Part shown: positions 7,864 through 15,726 of the stretch, in pieces
Position numbering within the stretch: position 1 is the first letter of the stretch
Layout: the number at the start of each line of letters is the position of its first letter
Origin: Synergistaceae bacterium
GTDB taxonomy: Bacteria > Synergistota > Synergistia > Synergistales > Aminobacteriaceae
NCBI GenBank assembly: GCA_017444345.1
Contig: JAFSWW010000041.1
Coordinates: 1 to 35,525 of the forward strand
Direction: 5' to 3'
DNA: 35,525 bases
Notes under the pieces: model-generated
Databases searched by the model: none
The model's input: only the letters and a program-made list of their open reading frames with translations
What the model was told of the DNA's origin: nothing
Made by a program: the position numbers and the translations under genes

Positions 7864-7998
7864 GATTTATAGCTCATAACGTGATATATTTTTGCTGTAA
7901 TTTCCGGAAATTTGCGGGATTTAAAATATTTTATTCTTGATGTCATAATTGAGTGATAAATTTTCGTGAGCGCGTTATATAAATCATGTAAAAATTTC

Positions 7999-8025
7999 TT
8001 GTAAAAGCCTGAATTAAGCTATAAT
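7999..8025 (+). promoter_or_regulatory. Candidate promoter of the kinase gene
   Basis: A consensus TATAAT at 8020-8025 stands 35 bases before the ATG at 8061. The -35 is weak: TTGTAA at 7999-8004 gives a 15-bp spacer. The rest of 7801-8060 is an AT-rich divergent promoter region with no gene. Confidence 0.45.
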
Positions 8026-8060
8026 TACACAAATTATTTATATAGAGAAGGTGTTAGACA

Positions 8061-9740
8061 ATGGCGTTTACAGTTTGTGTATTAACCGCTGCAGTGAAGC
8101 GCGACCAGTATATAGCGACTTATATAGCCGGAGATGCTCCAGTAACTGGCCACGACGTAATGGAAGAAATGATCGCCCGGCACGGTATGCCGCAAAGAAG
8201 AGTAATAGCTTGGTTTGTAAATAATTATACCCGCCCTCTTGATTGGGTCATAGATGAAGATGCTACAGTTGAATTTATAATGACGAATTCGCCCACTGGA
8301 GTAAGAATTTATCAGCGTTCACTGGGATTTATATTAATTATTGCGTGTGCTAGAGTTTTAGGACGCAAGGCAATTTTACGGCATTCACTGGCAGATAGTT
8401 TATACTGGGAATTTGAGGGCGACCCGGTTACTCAGGCAGATATAGATAAAATAAAATCAGAAATGAACGAGATTATAAGGCGGGACTCAACGATAACGCG
8501 TGAAATTTTGACGATTGACAAGGCACGGAGAGTCTTTCAGCGTCAGGGAGAAACGGAAATCGCCGAGTTATTTGTGCGTGCAAATCTTGACCCTGTAGAA
8601 GTTTATCGCTGCGGAGAAATTTACGGATATTTCTGCGGGGGGACTATGGCACCATCAACGGGAATGCTTAGATTATTCGATATAGTTTTATATGAACAGG
8701 GCATGTTATTAAGGACTCCTACTGTGCAGTCTCCTGATGAGATTCCGGCGTTAAAAGCTGATCCCTCAATGGGAAAGATTTTCTTTGATTATGCTCACTG
8801 GCTGCAGGTCTTAGATTTGAACTATCTAAATAAATTACATCACAGAGTAACAGAGGGCAAAATTCAAGAATTAATCTTGATAGCTGAAGCCTTTCACTCG
8901 CAAAAATTAGGCAGCATAGCAGAAGATATAGCAGCACACCCCGTGAAAGTTGTTACAATTGCGGGGCCTTCAGGATCGGGCAAGACTACATTTTCAGAAA
9001 GACTCAAGGTTCAATTAATGGTATGCGGGAAGACTCCTGTTACTTTGCCGCTTGATAATTATTTCAAGGAACGAGAGGACTCACCTAAGGACGAAACCGG
9101 CGAATATGATTATGAAAGACTCGACGCGCTTGATTTAGAATTATTAGGCGATAATCTTGCAAGAATCTTAGCGGGCGAAGAAGTTATTACACCTGTATAT
9201 AATTTCATAACTGGCAAGAAAGAGCCGGGCAAGGTCATAAAGTTAAAACCTTCAGACGTGTTAATAATGGAAGGTATACACGGACTCAACGACAAAATTT
9301 TAGCAATGCTGCCAGAGTCAAGCCGTTATGGTGTATTCGTCTCGCCTTTGACTGGAATTTGCATAGATCCTCATAATCGAACACGAACGAGCGACAACAG
9401 ATTATTACGCCGCATAATTCGAGATTACAGGACGAGGGGCAAATCTGCACAAGTAACTCTTGAAGTTTACCCTAAAGTTATCAGGGGCGCAAAACAATAT
9501 ATATTCCCGTATAGAAGCCGGGCAAATGCAATTTTTAATTCTGCTTTACCCTATGAACTCGGAGTATTAAAACCTTATGTTGAGCCTTTATTACACACAG
9601 TTGATGAGAATTCTTCAGTGTTCAGCGAGGCTTTGAGACTGCTAAATATTTTGCGTTTTGTGCCTGCTTTAAATAATGACGGAATCCCAAATAATTCAGT
9701 TATTCGCGAATTTATCGGCGGGAGCTGCTTAGATGTTTAG
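8061..9740 (+). CDS. Uridine/nucleoside kinase with N-terminal TGS-like region
   Basis: A 559-residue two-part protein. Residues 1-280 resemble the TGS and second additional domain region of threonyl-tRNA synthetase (for example RQGETEIAELF and YGYFCGGTMAPSTG). Residues 295-490 are a P-loop uridine kinase/phosphoribulokinase-type domain with Walker A GPSGSGKT at 302-309, the substrate loop LPLDNYFKEREDSP, and VLIMEGIHGLND as the Walker B-like strand. Proteins of this arrangement are annotated as nucleoside kinases in anaerobes such as clostridia, Thermotogae and Synergistota; substrate specificity is not proven. The ATG follows GAGAAGGTG. It stands alone between the divergent island and the exported proteins downstream. 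Confidence 0.88.
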   Translation: MAFTVCVLTAAVKRDQYIATYIAGDAPVTGHDVMEEMIARHGMPQRRVIAWFVNNYTRPLDWVIDEDATVEFIMTNSPTGVRIYQRSLGFILIIACARVLGRKAILRHSLADSLYWEFEGDPVTQADIDKIKSEMNEIIRRDSTITREILTIDKARRVFQRQGETEIAELFVRANLDPVEVYRCGEIYGYFCGGTMAPSTGMLRLFDIVLYEQGMLLRTPTVQSPDEIPALKADPSMGKIFFDYAHWLQVLDLNYLNKLHHRVTEGKIQELILIAEAFHSQKLGSIAEDIAAHPVKVVTIAGPSGSGKTTFSERLKVQLMVCGKTPVTLPLDNYFKEREDSPKDETGEYDYERLDALDLELLGDNLARILAGEEVITPVYNFITGKKEPGKVIKLKPSDVLIMEGIHGLNDKILAMLPESSRYGVFVSPLTGICIDPHNRTRTSDNRLLRRIIRDYRTRGKSAQVTLEVYPKVIRGAKQYIFPYRSRANAIFNSALPYELGVLKPYVEPLLHTVDENSSVFSEALRLLNILRFVPALNNDGIPNNSVIREFIGGSCLDV

Positions 9741-9790
9741 TGTATAATAGCGAGTAAATTTTTAGTTATTTATGGAGGCAATTTTTTAAC

Positions 9791-10705
9791 ATGAAAACAA
9801 AAAAGTTTTTATGCGCTTTATTATTAGTAGTAATGCTTTTCACAACTGGTGCATTTGCTGCAATAAGAGGAGATCAGGAAGTCAGAGGCGGAGTCCTTCG
9901 CTATCTCGGTACAAGTGAAGAAGCCTTCCAAAAGGGTGTTGACGAGCTTAGAAAAGTTTTAAGCATGAGTCCAGCTCTGCCCATGATCAACAGACAAACT
10001 TATGAGACTCGGCAAATTGTCAAGGCTTTCCACGAAGATCGCGTAAAAGTAACATTTTTTGACTCGTTGACAGCTATGTTAATGGCTCTGAATGCCGGAA
10101 AACTTGACGAGATTTCTTTACCTGAAAGCACAGCACAATACGTTATGGCACAAGATCCTGAAATAAAAATTTTATTCGCTATTCGTATGCCCAGCGCTAT
10201 ATCATTCGGATTCAGCAATCAAAACGAATCACTCCGCAATGAATTTAATAACGCTATAAACTCAATGAAAAGCGATAACACGTTAAAGGCTCTTGCTGAT
10301 AAATATATTAATAATGACACAAAGCCCGAACCCGTAGAATTTGCGAAATTTGACGGAGCAGAAACAATCAAAGTAGCTGTAACAGGCGACATGCCCCCGA
10401 TCGATTTTGTTGACGAGGCAGGAAGCCCGGCAGGCTATAACACGGCTGTAATTTCTGAAATAGGCAAGAGACTCAAGAAAAATATCGAGCTTTTAAGCAT
10501 TGAATCAGGTGCAAGATCATCGGCTTTAATGTCAGGTCGCGCGGATGTAATTTTCTGGTACAGGACAACACAAGGAATCATGCTTCCTGAAGAACTCGAA
10601 GTAAAAGACAACCCGTTAAATCAAGTCATATCGGACGCTTCAGAAGGAGTAATTTTGTCAGAGCCTTATTATAACTGGGATAGAGTTTTATTCTTGAATA
10701 AATAA
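9791..10705 (+). CDS. Exported solute-binding-like protein with permuted lobes
   Basis: A 304-residue secreted protein. The signal peptide is clear: KTKK, a hydrophobic stretch, then GAFA with cleavage near residue 23, and no lipobox. Residues 65-165 resemble the second lobe and C-terminal helix of family 3 solute-binding proteins (FFDSLTAMLMALNAGKLDEI, then SLRNEFNNAINSMKSDNTLK). Residues 188-300 resemble a first lobe (IKVAVTGDMPPIDFVDEAGS, PAGYNTAVISEIGKRL, ADVIFW, ILSEPYYNWD). The order appears to be lobe 2 then lobe 1, and the ligand is unknown. GGAGG lies 13 bases before the ATG. A TATAAT at 9743-9748, right after the previous stop, may drive it together with the next gene. Confidence 0.75.
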   Translation: MKTKKFLCALLLVVMLFTTGAFAAIRGDQEVRGGVLRYLGTSEEAFQKGVDELRKVLSMSPALPMINRQTYETRQIVKAFHEDRVKVTFFDSLTAMLMALNAGKLDEISLPESTAQYVMAQDPEIKILFAIRMPSAISFGFSNQNESLRNEFNNAINSMKSDNTLKALADKYINNDTKPEPVEFAKFDGAETIKVAVTGDMPPIDFVDEAGSPAGYNTAVISEIGKRLKKNIELLSIESGARSSALMSGRADVIFWYRTTQGIMLPEELEVKDNPLNQVISDASEGVILSEPYYNWDRVLFLNK

Positions 10706-10735
10706 TTTTATTATTATTATCAGGAGTGCTAAATC

Positions 10736-11350
10736 ATGAAAAAGTTTATATTATCGATTGCAATAATAATTTTCCAAGTCTCAAGCGCGTTTGCAATTCC
10801 CTACCCTCCCGCAAAAGGTCAATGGGCTTATCCTTTAGAGTCTCAGCTTGCGATTTATAATAAGGCAGACAGGGACTCAAATTATCAGGAAGTCGAGATG
10901 CCCGCAAAATGGATTAATGCACCGAGCGCAGTACGTGATAAAGATAATTATTTATGGTATCGCGTGAAAGTGGGCAAAATTTCGGGGTGGCTGCCTCAAG
11001 AAGGAATCAGGCTCAAAATGGGCTCTAAAAGCAAGACGGCCGGAAATATTTATAACAGGTTCGCAAAAATGGATCTTGAAATGCCCTTCAGCTCAAACGA
11101 GTCAGAAATATGCTCAAAAATTTTCAAGTTTAATATAATCGGCATGAGCATGACGGATTTGCGCAAGAAAATGGGAACTCCTACACTTCGCGAGTCTCCT
11201 TATGATAATGCAGATATGAGCATACTTTCTTATGAAGTCCCCGGAAAAAATATAACTGTCTCGATAGTTTTAACTCGTGATTACGGAGATTTTGACGGAA
11301 AAGTTGAATCAATTTCGATTTATCAGGGCAGTGCGGGGGAGCCTGATTAG
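10736..11350 (+). CDS. Exported SH3-like protein of unknown function
   Basis: A 204-residue protein with a signal peptide (MKKFILSIAIIIF, cleavage after SSAFA near residue 20), so probably periplasmic. The first half, with LAIYNKADRDSNYQEV and LWYRVKVGKISGWLPQEGI, reads like a bacterial SH3 domain: a small beta barrel ending in the typical Trp-Val/Leu strand. The second half (about 105-204) contains the motif GMSMTDLRKKMGTPTLRESP, similar in style to repeats in small envelope lipoproteins, and I cannot assign it. AGGAG precedes the ATG. It lies 30 bases after the solute-binding-like gene and is probably co-transcribed with it. Confidence 0.7.
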   Translation: MKKFILSIAIIIFQVSSAFAIPYPPAKGQWAYPLESQLAIYNKADRDSNYQEVEMPAKWINAPSAVRDKDNYLWYRVKVGKISGWLPQEGIRLKMGSKSKTAGNIYNRFAKMDLEMPFSSNESEICSKIFKFNIIGMSMTDLRKKMGTPTLRESPYDNADMSILSYEVPGKNITVSIVLTRDYGDFDGKVESISIYQGSAGEPD

Positions 11351-11356
11351 AAAATT

Positions 11357-12292
11357 TTGCAGTTCCCGATAATATTTGCGCTTGCTGTATTGCTTGATTT
11401 GACACTGGGCGAGATAAATATTTTGCCTCATCCGGTTAAATTAATAGGGCGGTTAATAAATTTTTTGCAGGCGGAATTATTTGATTTACACTCATTTAAA
11501 AACGGTCTCGCAGTAACTTGTATAACACTCTTTGCTGCGGGGCTTGTTGTTTATTTATTGCTATATATTTCAGGCTGCAATGATTTAGTCAAGATATATT
11601 TATTATATGCTGCTTTATCATGGCGGGACTTGAAAGATGAGACCCGGCCGATTTTATTTTGCTTAATGAGGCATGATTTAGAGGGCGCAAGAAAATTTTT
11701 ATCACGAGTCGTCGGACGAGATACTCAAAATCTTTCAGAAATAGAAATCACCCGCGCAGTAATCGAAACTATTTCAGAAAATTGTATAGACGGCATTATT
11801 TCAGTAATATTTTATTCGTGGCTGGGATATTGCGTAAATAATTCTTACGGGGCTTATATTTTCGTCTGGATATTCAAGGCAGCCAGCACACTTGACTCAA
11901 TGATAGGCTATAAAAATTTTTACGAGTTCGGGCGGCCAAGCGCAAAACTTGACGACATATTAAATTTTATACCTGCTAGAATCGGCGGAGTCATTATTAT
12001 TATTTCCGGAGGCATTAAGAATATAAGGCGGGCTGCGAAAATTTTTTGTCAAGACAGATTAAAGCATTCAAGCCCTAACAGTGCACATGGTGAAAGTGCA
12101 TTTTCCGGAGTCTTAAATATAAAGCTCGGCGGAGGTGCGTATTATAATAATAAATTCATAGCGCGGCCATATTTAAACGAGTCAGGGAATGAGCCGGAAA
12201 TTTTTGATATTGTCAGAGCATGGCAGTTATTAGATATTTCTTGCGCGTTATTTGCTGTGATTATTATATTTTTAGCGTGCCTTGCTGCTTGA
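11357..12292 (+). CDS. cbiB: Adenosylcobinamide-phosphate synthase CbiB
   Basis: A 311-residue membrane protein that joins adenosylcobyric acid to an aminopropanol (or phosphate) arm in cobalamin biosynthesis. Family motifs are in order: ALAVLLDLTLGEINILPHPV at the start, ETISENCIDGIISVIFYSWL in the middle, FKAASTLDSMIGYKN, FGRPSAKLDDILNFIPARI and a late SAFSGVLNIKLGGGAYYN. The start codon is TTG. The GGGGGAG lying 17 bases upstream is rather distant, but no better start exists before the conserved N-terminus. It is followed, after a repeat-filled gap, by the gene for threonine-phosphate decarboxylase, which makes the aminopropanol phosphate used here. Confidence 0.95.
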   Translation: MQFPIIFALAVLLDLTLGEINILPHPVKLIGRLINFLQAELFDLHSFKNGLAVTCITLFAAGLVVYLLLYISGCNDLVKIYLLYAALSWRDLKDETRPILFCLMRHDLEGARKFLSRVVGRDTQNLSEIEITRAVIETISENCIDGIISVIFYSWLGYCVNNSYGAYIFVWIFKAASTLDSMIGYKNFYEFGRPSAKLDDILNFIPARIGGVIIIISGGIKNIRRAAKIFCQDRLKHSSPNSAHGESAFSGVLNIKLGGGAYYNNKFIARPYLNESGNEPEIFDIVRAWQLLDISCALFAVIIIFLACLAA

Positions 12293-12545
12293 TTCATATC
12301 ATGGCCATATTAGAACGGGGCAAAATTTTTATATTGCTGTAATTATTATATATTTCGAGCGTGTTACTTGCTTGCTGGCGTTATTGCTTGATTTATATCA
12401 CGGCCATATTAGAACGGGACAAAATTTTTATATTGCTGGGATTATTATATTTCTTGCTGACATATAAATATAACGAGTCCCTGCCCTCCCGTCCGATAAA
12501 ATTTTATTCCCATGCCTTGCTGCTTGATTTATATCACAAATCCTG
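12282..12545 (+). repeat. 99-bp tandem duplication with a partial third copy
   Basis: The segment beginning GCTTGATTCATATCATGG at 12287 recurs at 12386 with few changes (offset 99 bp). A third, truncated copy starts at 12522 and keeps only about 20 bp (TTGCTGCTTGATTTATATCA). The first copy begins inside the last codons of cbiB. The 99-bp period equals 33 codons, and a 61-codon frame (12282-12467, TTG start) stays open through both units, each giving YHGHIRTGQNFYIA. I regard this frame as probably non-coding. The block fills the gap between cbiB and cobD. Confidence 0.85.
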
Positions 12546-12558
12546 TAATATTTCTTTC

Positions 12559-13557
12559 ATGAATAATAATAATTTAACTCTTCACGGGGCGAATCCTGAA
12601 AATTTATATAAAGCCTTTAATATCTCAATGCCTGGAAAAATTATAGACTTCAGCACTAATACTAATATACTTTCTTGGCCTGAAAATATAAATATTGATA
12701 TTGAATCCCTTGCGTCGCGTTATCCTGATTCTGAATGCTTGAATTTGCGCAAAATTATATCTTCACGCGAGAATATAAATATAAATAAAATTTTATTCAC
12801 AAATGGAATTAACGAGGCTATTTTTTTGCTGGCACGAGTCTTAACTGGTAATACTGCAATTCTTGAGCCATGTTACTCCGAATATAAGCGCGCTTTCATG
12901 AACTCACACGAAATTTTTTCGCTGAATGATATAAATAATTATGATAATATAATTCTCACAAATCCTAACAACCCGACCGGAATTTATATAAATAATTTGC
13001 ATGAAATCATAAAATTTTATCCCGACAAATTTTTTATAATAGATGAGGCCTATATTGATTTTGTGCTTAGTGATAATATACAGCGTGAGAGACTTTGCGA
13101 TTTTGATAATGCTATTATATTGCGTTCACTGACTAAAATATTTCATTTAAGCGGCGTGAGAATAGGCTATATTATTGCGAACGAGTCAATTATTGAGCGG
13201 GTCAAAAAATTTCTGCCGACTTGGAGCGTGAACTCAATAGCTCAGGAACTCGCAGTAAAATTCTTGAATGACTCAAATTTTTATGAGAGAACACGAAAAT
13301 TTTATAAATATAACACTCCTGAATTCATGGAAAATTTGCGGCTGGCCGGTTTTGACGTGTTAAAATCTGACGTGCATTATTTCTTGATTCGGGTTAATAA
13401 TGATATGGAAGCGTTAAGAATTTTGCTAAAAAATGGAATGACCGCCAGACACACGAGAAATTTTGCGGGGCTTGACGGTCAATATTTGAGAGTTGCGACG
13501 AGATTCGAGAATGAGAATAAATTTTTTATTGAGACACTTAAATCTTTATCGAGTTAA
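12559..13557 (+). CDS. cobD: Threonine-phosphate decarboxylase / HisC-like aminotransferase
   Basis: A 332-residue PLP-dependent fold type I enzyme. HGANPENLYKAF at the start and IIDFSTNTNILSWP match CobD/CobC of the cobalamin pathway. NPNNPTG and the Schiff-base lysine K193 in LRSLTKIFHLSGVRIGY are in place. It should convert threonine phosphate to aminopropanol phosphate, the substrate of CbiB encoded just upstream; histidinol-phosphate aminotransferase is the alternative reading. The frame is open upstream to 12361 only because of the repeats. I chose ATG 12559 because the conserved N-terminus begins ten residues later, although no clear ribosome site is visible. The gene is unusually AT-rich (many Asn, Ile, Lys). 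Its last 12 bases overlap the convergent phosphatase gene. Confidence 0.9.
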   Translation: MNNNNLTLHGANPENLYKAFNISMPGKIIDFSTNTNILSWPENINIDIESLASRYPDSECLNLRKIISSRENININKILFTNGINEAIFLLARVLTGNTAILEPCYSEYKRAFMNSHEIFSLNDINNYDNIILTNPNNPTGIYINNLHEIIKFYPDKFFIIDEAYIDFVLSDNIQRERLCDFDNAIILRSLTKIFHLSGVRIGYIIANESIIERVKKFLPTWSVNSIAQELAVKFLNDSNFYERTRKFYKYNTPEFMENLRLAGFDVLKSDVHYFLIRVNNDMEALRILLKNGMTARHTRNFAGLDGQYLRVATRFENENKFFIETLKSLSS

Positions 13558-14415
13558 AAACTTTTCGCGCAATAAATTAATTTGTTCGTCATTAATGCCG
13601 AGCTCGTTATTTATATAATTCATGACTGAACCGTAATTTGATTTTATATAATTCAAAGCGTTATTCATGAGTTCGGGCGATACATAATCCATAGTAAGCA
13701 ATAATAATTCCTGCTCGTCGGGATCTTGCATTATAGTTTTCGCAAATTCGCGTTCACGTGCAATTTTTCCGGCGTTAAACTCATTAGTCAATAAATAGTC
13801 TGACATTATAATATTCTCGTCAACATTCAAAGCTGAAAGAATCAACATGGCCGCGAGTCCCGTTCTGTCTTTGCCCTGTGTACAGTGAAATAATAATGAT
13901 TTATTTTCGGGCAATGCAAGCAATTTTTCAAACATGATTCTATAGCCGTCCCTGCCGCTTTTACTGCTTAAGATGTCGACATATAAATTTTTTGTCATGT
14001 AACCTGTTTTTACTGCGCCGATTAACATAGAGACTTTATCATTGCCAGCTAGATAAGGCAGCATTTTTTGAGCTTGAGGGCTGTTCATGTCGAAATCTAT
14101 AATAGAAATCTTTACGTTTTCTACACCGTCAATAACTGGGTCGGGCTCTGATTTTGCCTCGAAATCGATTCTAAAATCAAGAATTACGGCTAAATTATAA
14201 TCTTGCGCTAATTTTCTTATATCTTGACTCGTCATATTACTAAGTGAAGCAGTACGCAGTAATACACCGTGTTTGATAATTTTATCGTCGAGAGTCCTAT
14301 ATCCGCCGAGTTCGCGGGCATTGCCTACACTTTGAAGATTTAAGCTCTGACTTGCTGAAGAGTTGCCGCAAGATATATTTATTAAGATTACTGCGAGAAA
14401 TAAAATTTTAAGCAT
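13546..14415 (-). CDS. Tyrosine-protein phosphatase (Y_phosphatase3-like), probably exported
   Basis: A 289-residue protein with an N-terminal hydrophobic signal (KILFLAVILINIS), then NARELGGYRT, the substrate-entry motif of the Y_phosphatase3 family. The catalytic P-loop HCTQGKDRTG holds the nucleophile C178 and R184 (CX5R). Such enzymes hydrolyse phosphotyrosine or phosphoinositide-type esters. The signal might be a lipoprotein one (cysteine at 16), but the lipobox is poor, so a type I signal or membrane anchor is equally possible. Its ATG overlaps the last eight bases of the upstream STAS-kinase gene, so the two are translationally coupled. Its 3' end overlaps cobD tail to tail. Confidence 0.85.
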   Translation of the reverse strand: MLKILFLAVILINISCGNSSASQSLNLQSVGNARELGGYRTLDDKIIKHGVLLRTASLSNMTSQDIRKLAQDYNLAVILDFRIDFEAKSEPDPVIDGVENVKISIIDFDMNSPQAQKMLPYLAGNDKVSMLIGAVKTGYMTKNLYVDILSSKSGRDGYRIMFEKLLALPENKSLLFHCTQGKDRTGLAAMLILSALNVDENIIMSDYLLTNEFNAGKIAREREFAKTIMQDPDEQELLLLTMDYVSPELMNNALNYIKSNYGSVMNYINNELGINDEQINLLREKFLTR

Positions 14416-15598
14416 TAAAATATTCGCCTGCTAAGTTAAAATCTTTTGTGCTGTCTATAAAATTTAATAAATTGCCCCGAATCGTGTTTTCTGCGATTTG
14501 CTGTAATCTTTCTTTATTATCAGGACCCACGAACCTTACAGAGTGCGAGATTAATAATAAATACATATAGGGCATAAATTTTTCTGTAAGCTCGTCAACT
14601 TCCTGATCAGTCTTCAAATTAAAATATTCTTTGCATAGAGAACTCCAGTAAATATCAGCGTCATTAAAGTTAAAGCCTAAATATCCCGCTTTCTGTTCGT
14701 CGGGAATGGGCGCATATTTCAGCATGTATATAAAACTCAGCATCAATCCGAGTAAATCCCATATAGGATGGCCGTATGCTGCGTCGCCTAAGTCAATTAA
14801 CTGAAAATCGCCGTTCTTGTCTATCATGATATTTTTTGCGTTAAAATCGCCGTGTAAAAAAGTTTTTGAATCCGGTACAGAGTCAAGAAAAGCTAAAATT
14901 TTATTAGTCTCGTCGGGTGTGAGATAACTTGCAAAACTCTTGATTAAGTTCGAGAGTTTAATTTTACGGCTCGGCAAATTTGAGGCTGAGTCAATTTTTA
15001 TGCTGTGAATTTGCTTGAGTAAATCAGCGCATTTCTTGGCCATTTCGGGGACTAATTCGCGATTCTCTGAAATTATTTGCGCGACTGTCTTTGCGTCTAG
15101 TAATTCATACAATGCCCCGTAGGAATCGCCGCATTTCACTACGTCATAAGATATAGCAGTAGGAACTCCCAGCAAGAAAACTTTTTTTGCTGTATCAATT
15201 TCGCGTTTGATAAATTCCAGATTCATGCGTGAATCATAAATTTTTACTATAGTTTCGGGGTCAATTCTATAGACTCGCCCATAAGCTCCTGAGCCTATTT
15301 CTTGACAATTTTCTATAGAGATTTCACGTAAAGCCCTCTTAACATCAAATAATTCCGTAAATCCTGTAGTCTCGAAAATGTCATAGACTTCGCGGGATAA
15401 ATTAATAATGCTGATTTTCTTGTTTAATTTCTTGCGTGCCTTCATGAGGACTCTTAATCCTGCGCTGGAAATATATTCAAGTTTTGACGCGTCAAATATT
15501 GTGTCATTATTCAAGTCCGAGCTAAAAATTTTCTGTTCCCATTCGCTTGCATTATTTGTGTCGATCCTGCCAGTTAAAAAAATTGTATTTGTATTCAA
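14408..15598 (-). CDS. STAS domain fused to an aminoglycoside-phosphotransferase-like kinase
   Basis: About 396 residues. Residues 1-90 form a STAS (anti-sigma-antagonist) domain with the expected LEYISSAGLRVL loop, whose serine is the usual phosphorylation site. Residues 95-390 form an APH/choline-kinase-like domain: glycine-rich IGSGAYGRVYRI, Lys in IVKIYD, catalytic FLHGDFNAKNIMID and metal-binding LIDLGDAAYG. This fits the TIGR02172 family as I remember it. TTG at 15598 is chosen because GGGAGG lies six bases upstream and the protein then begins directly on the first STAS strand; TTG at 15619 is the alternative. Its substrate is unknown. It is coupled by an 8-base overlap to a tyrosine phosphatase, suggesting an opposing kinase-phosphatase pair. 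Confidence 0.85.
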   Translation of the reverse strand: MNTNTIFLTGRIDTNNASEWEQKIFSSDLNNDTIFDASKLEYISSAGLRVLMKARKKLNKKISIINLSREVYDIFETTGFTELFDVKRALREISIENCQEIGSGAYGRVYRIDPETIVKIYDSRMNLEFIKREIDTAKKVFLLGVPTAISYDVVKCGDSYGALYELLDAKTVAQIISENRELVPEMAKKCADLLKQIHSIKIDSASNLPSRKIKLSNLIKSFASYLTPDETNKILAFLDSVPDSKTFLHGDFNAKNIMIDKNGDFQLIDLGDAAYGHPIWDLLGLMLSFIYMLKYAPIPDEQKAGYLGFNFNDADIYWSSLCKEYFNLKTDQEVDELTEKFMPYMYLLLISHSVRFVGPDNKERLQQIAENTIRGNLLNFIDSTKDFNLAGEYFNA

Positions 15599-15667
15599 GT
15601 TATACCTCCCATTAAACAAATAAATAAATTATTTATGAGATATAATTTTACTATAAATTTTTATATC

Positions 15668-15706
15668 AAAAAAATAGCAGCCCCCGAAAATTGACGAGAA
15701 CTGCTA
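15668..15706 (-). terminator. Intrinsic terminator of the glycosylation operon
   Basis: Reading leftward, TAGCAG (15706-15701) pairs with CTGCTA (15680-15675), the loop is partly paired through GU wobbles, and a run of seven T follows at 15674-15668. It lies about 20 bases after the stop at 15727. Confidence 0.6.
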
Positions 15707-15726
15707 AATACTTTCATGAAAACAAA

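Noticed and set aside
7801-8060. tRNA, riboswitch or attachment site bordering the accessory island
   Set aside because: No cloverleaf, T-loop signature, known riboswitch motif or flanking direct repeat could be found by reading; only divergent promoter elements are seen.
11351-11400. Cobalamin riboswitch before cbiB
   Set aside because: Only six bases separate the previous stop from the cbiB start and no B12-box-like sequence is visible upstream.
12282-12467. 61-codon repeat ORF after cbiB
   Set aside because: It is open only because a 99-bp (33-codon) unit without stops was duplicated; no ribosome site, and the third copy is truncated. Kept as a repeat.
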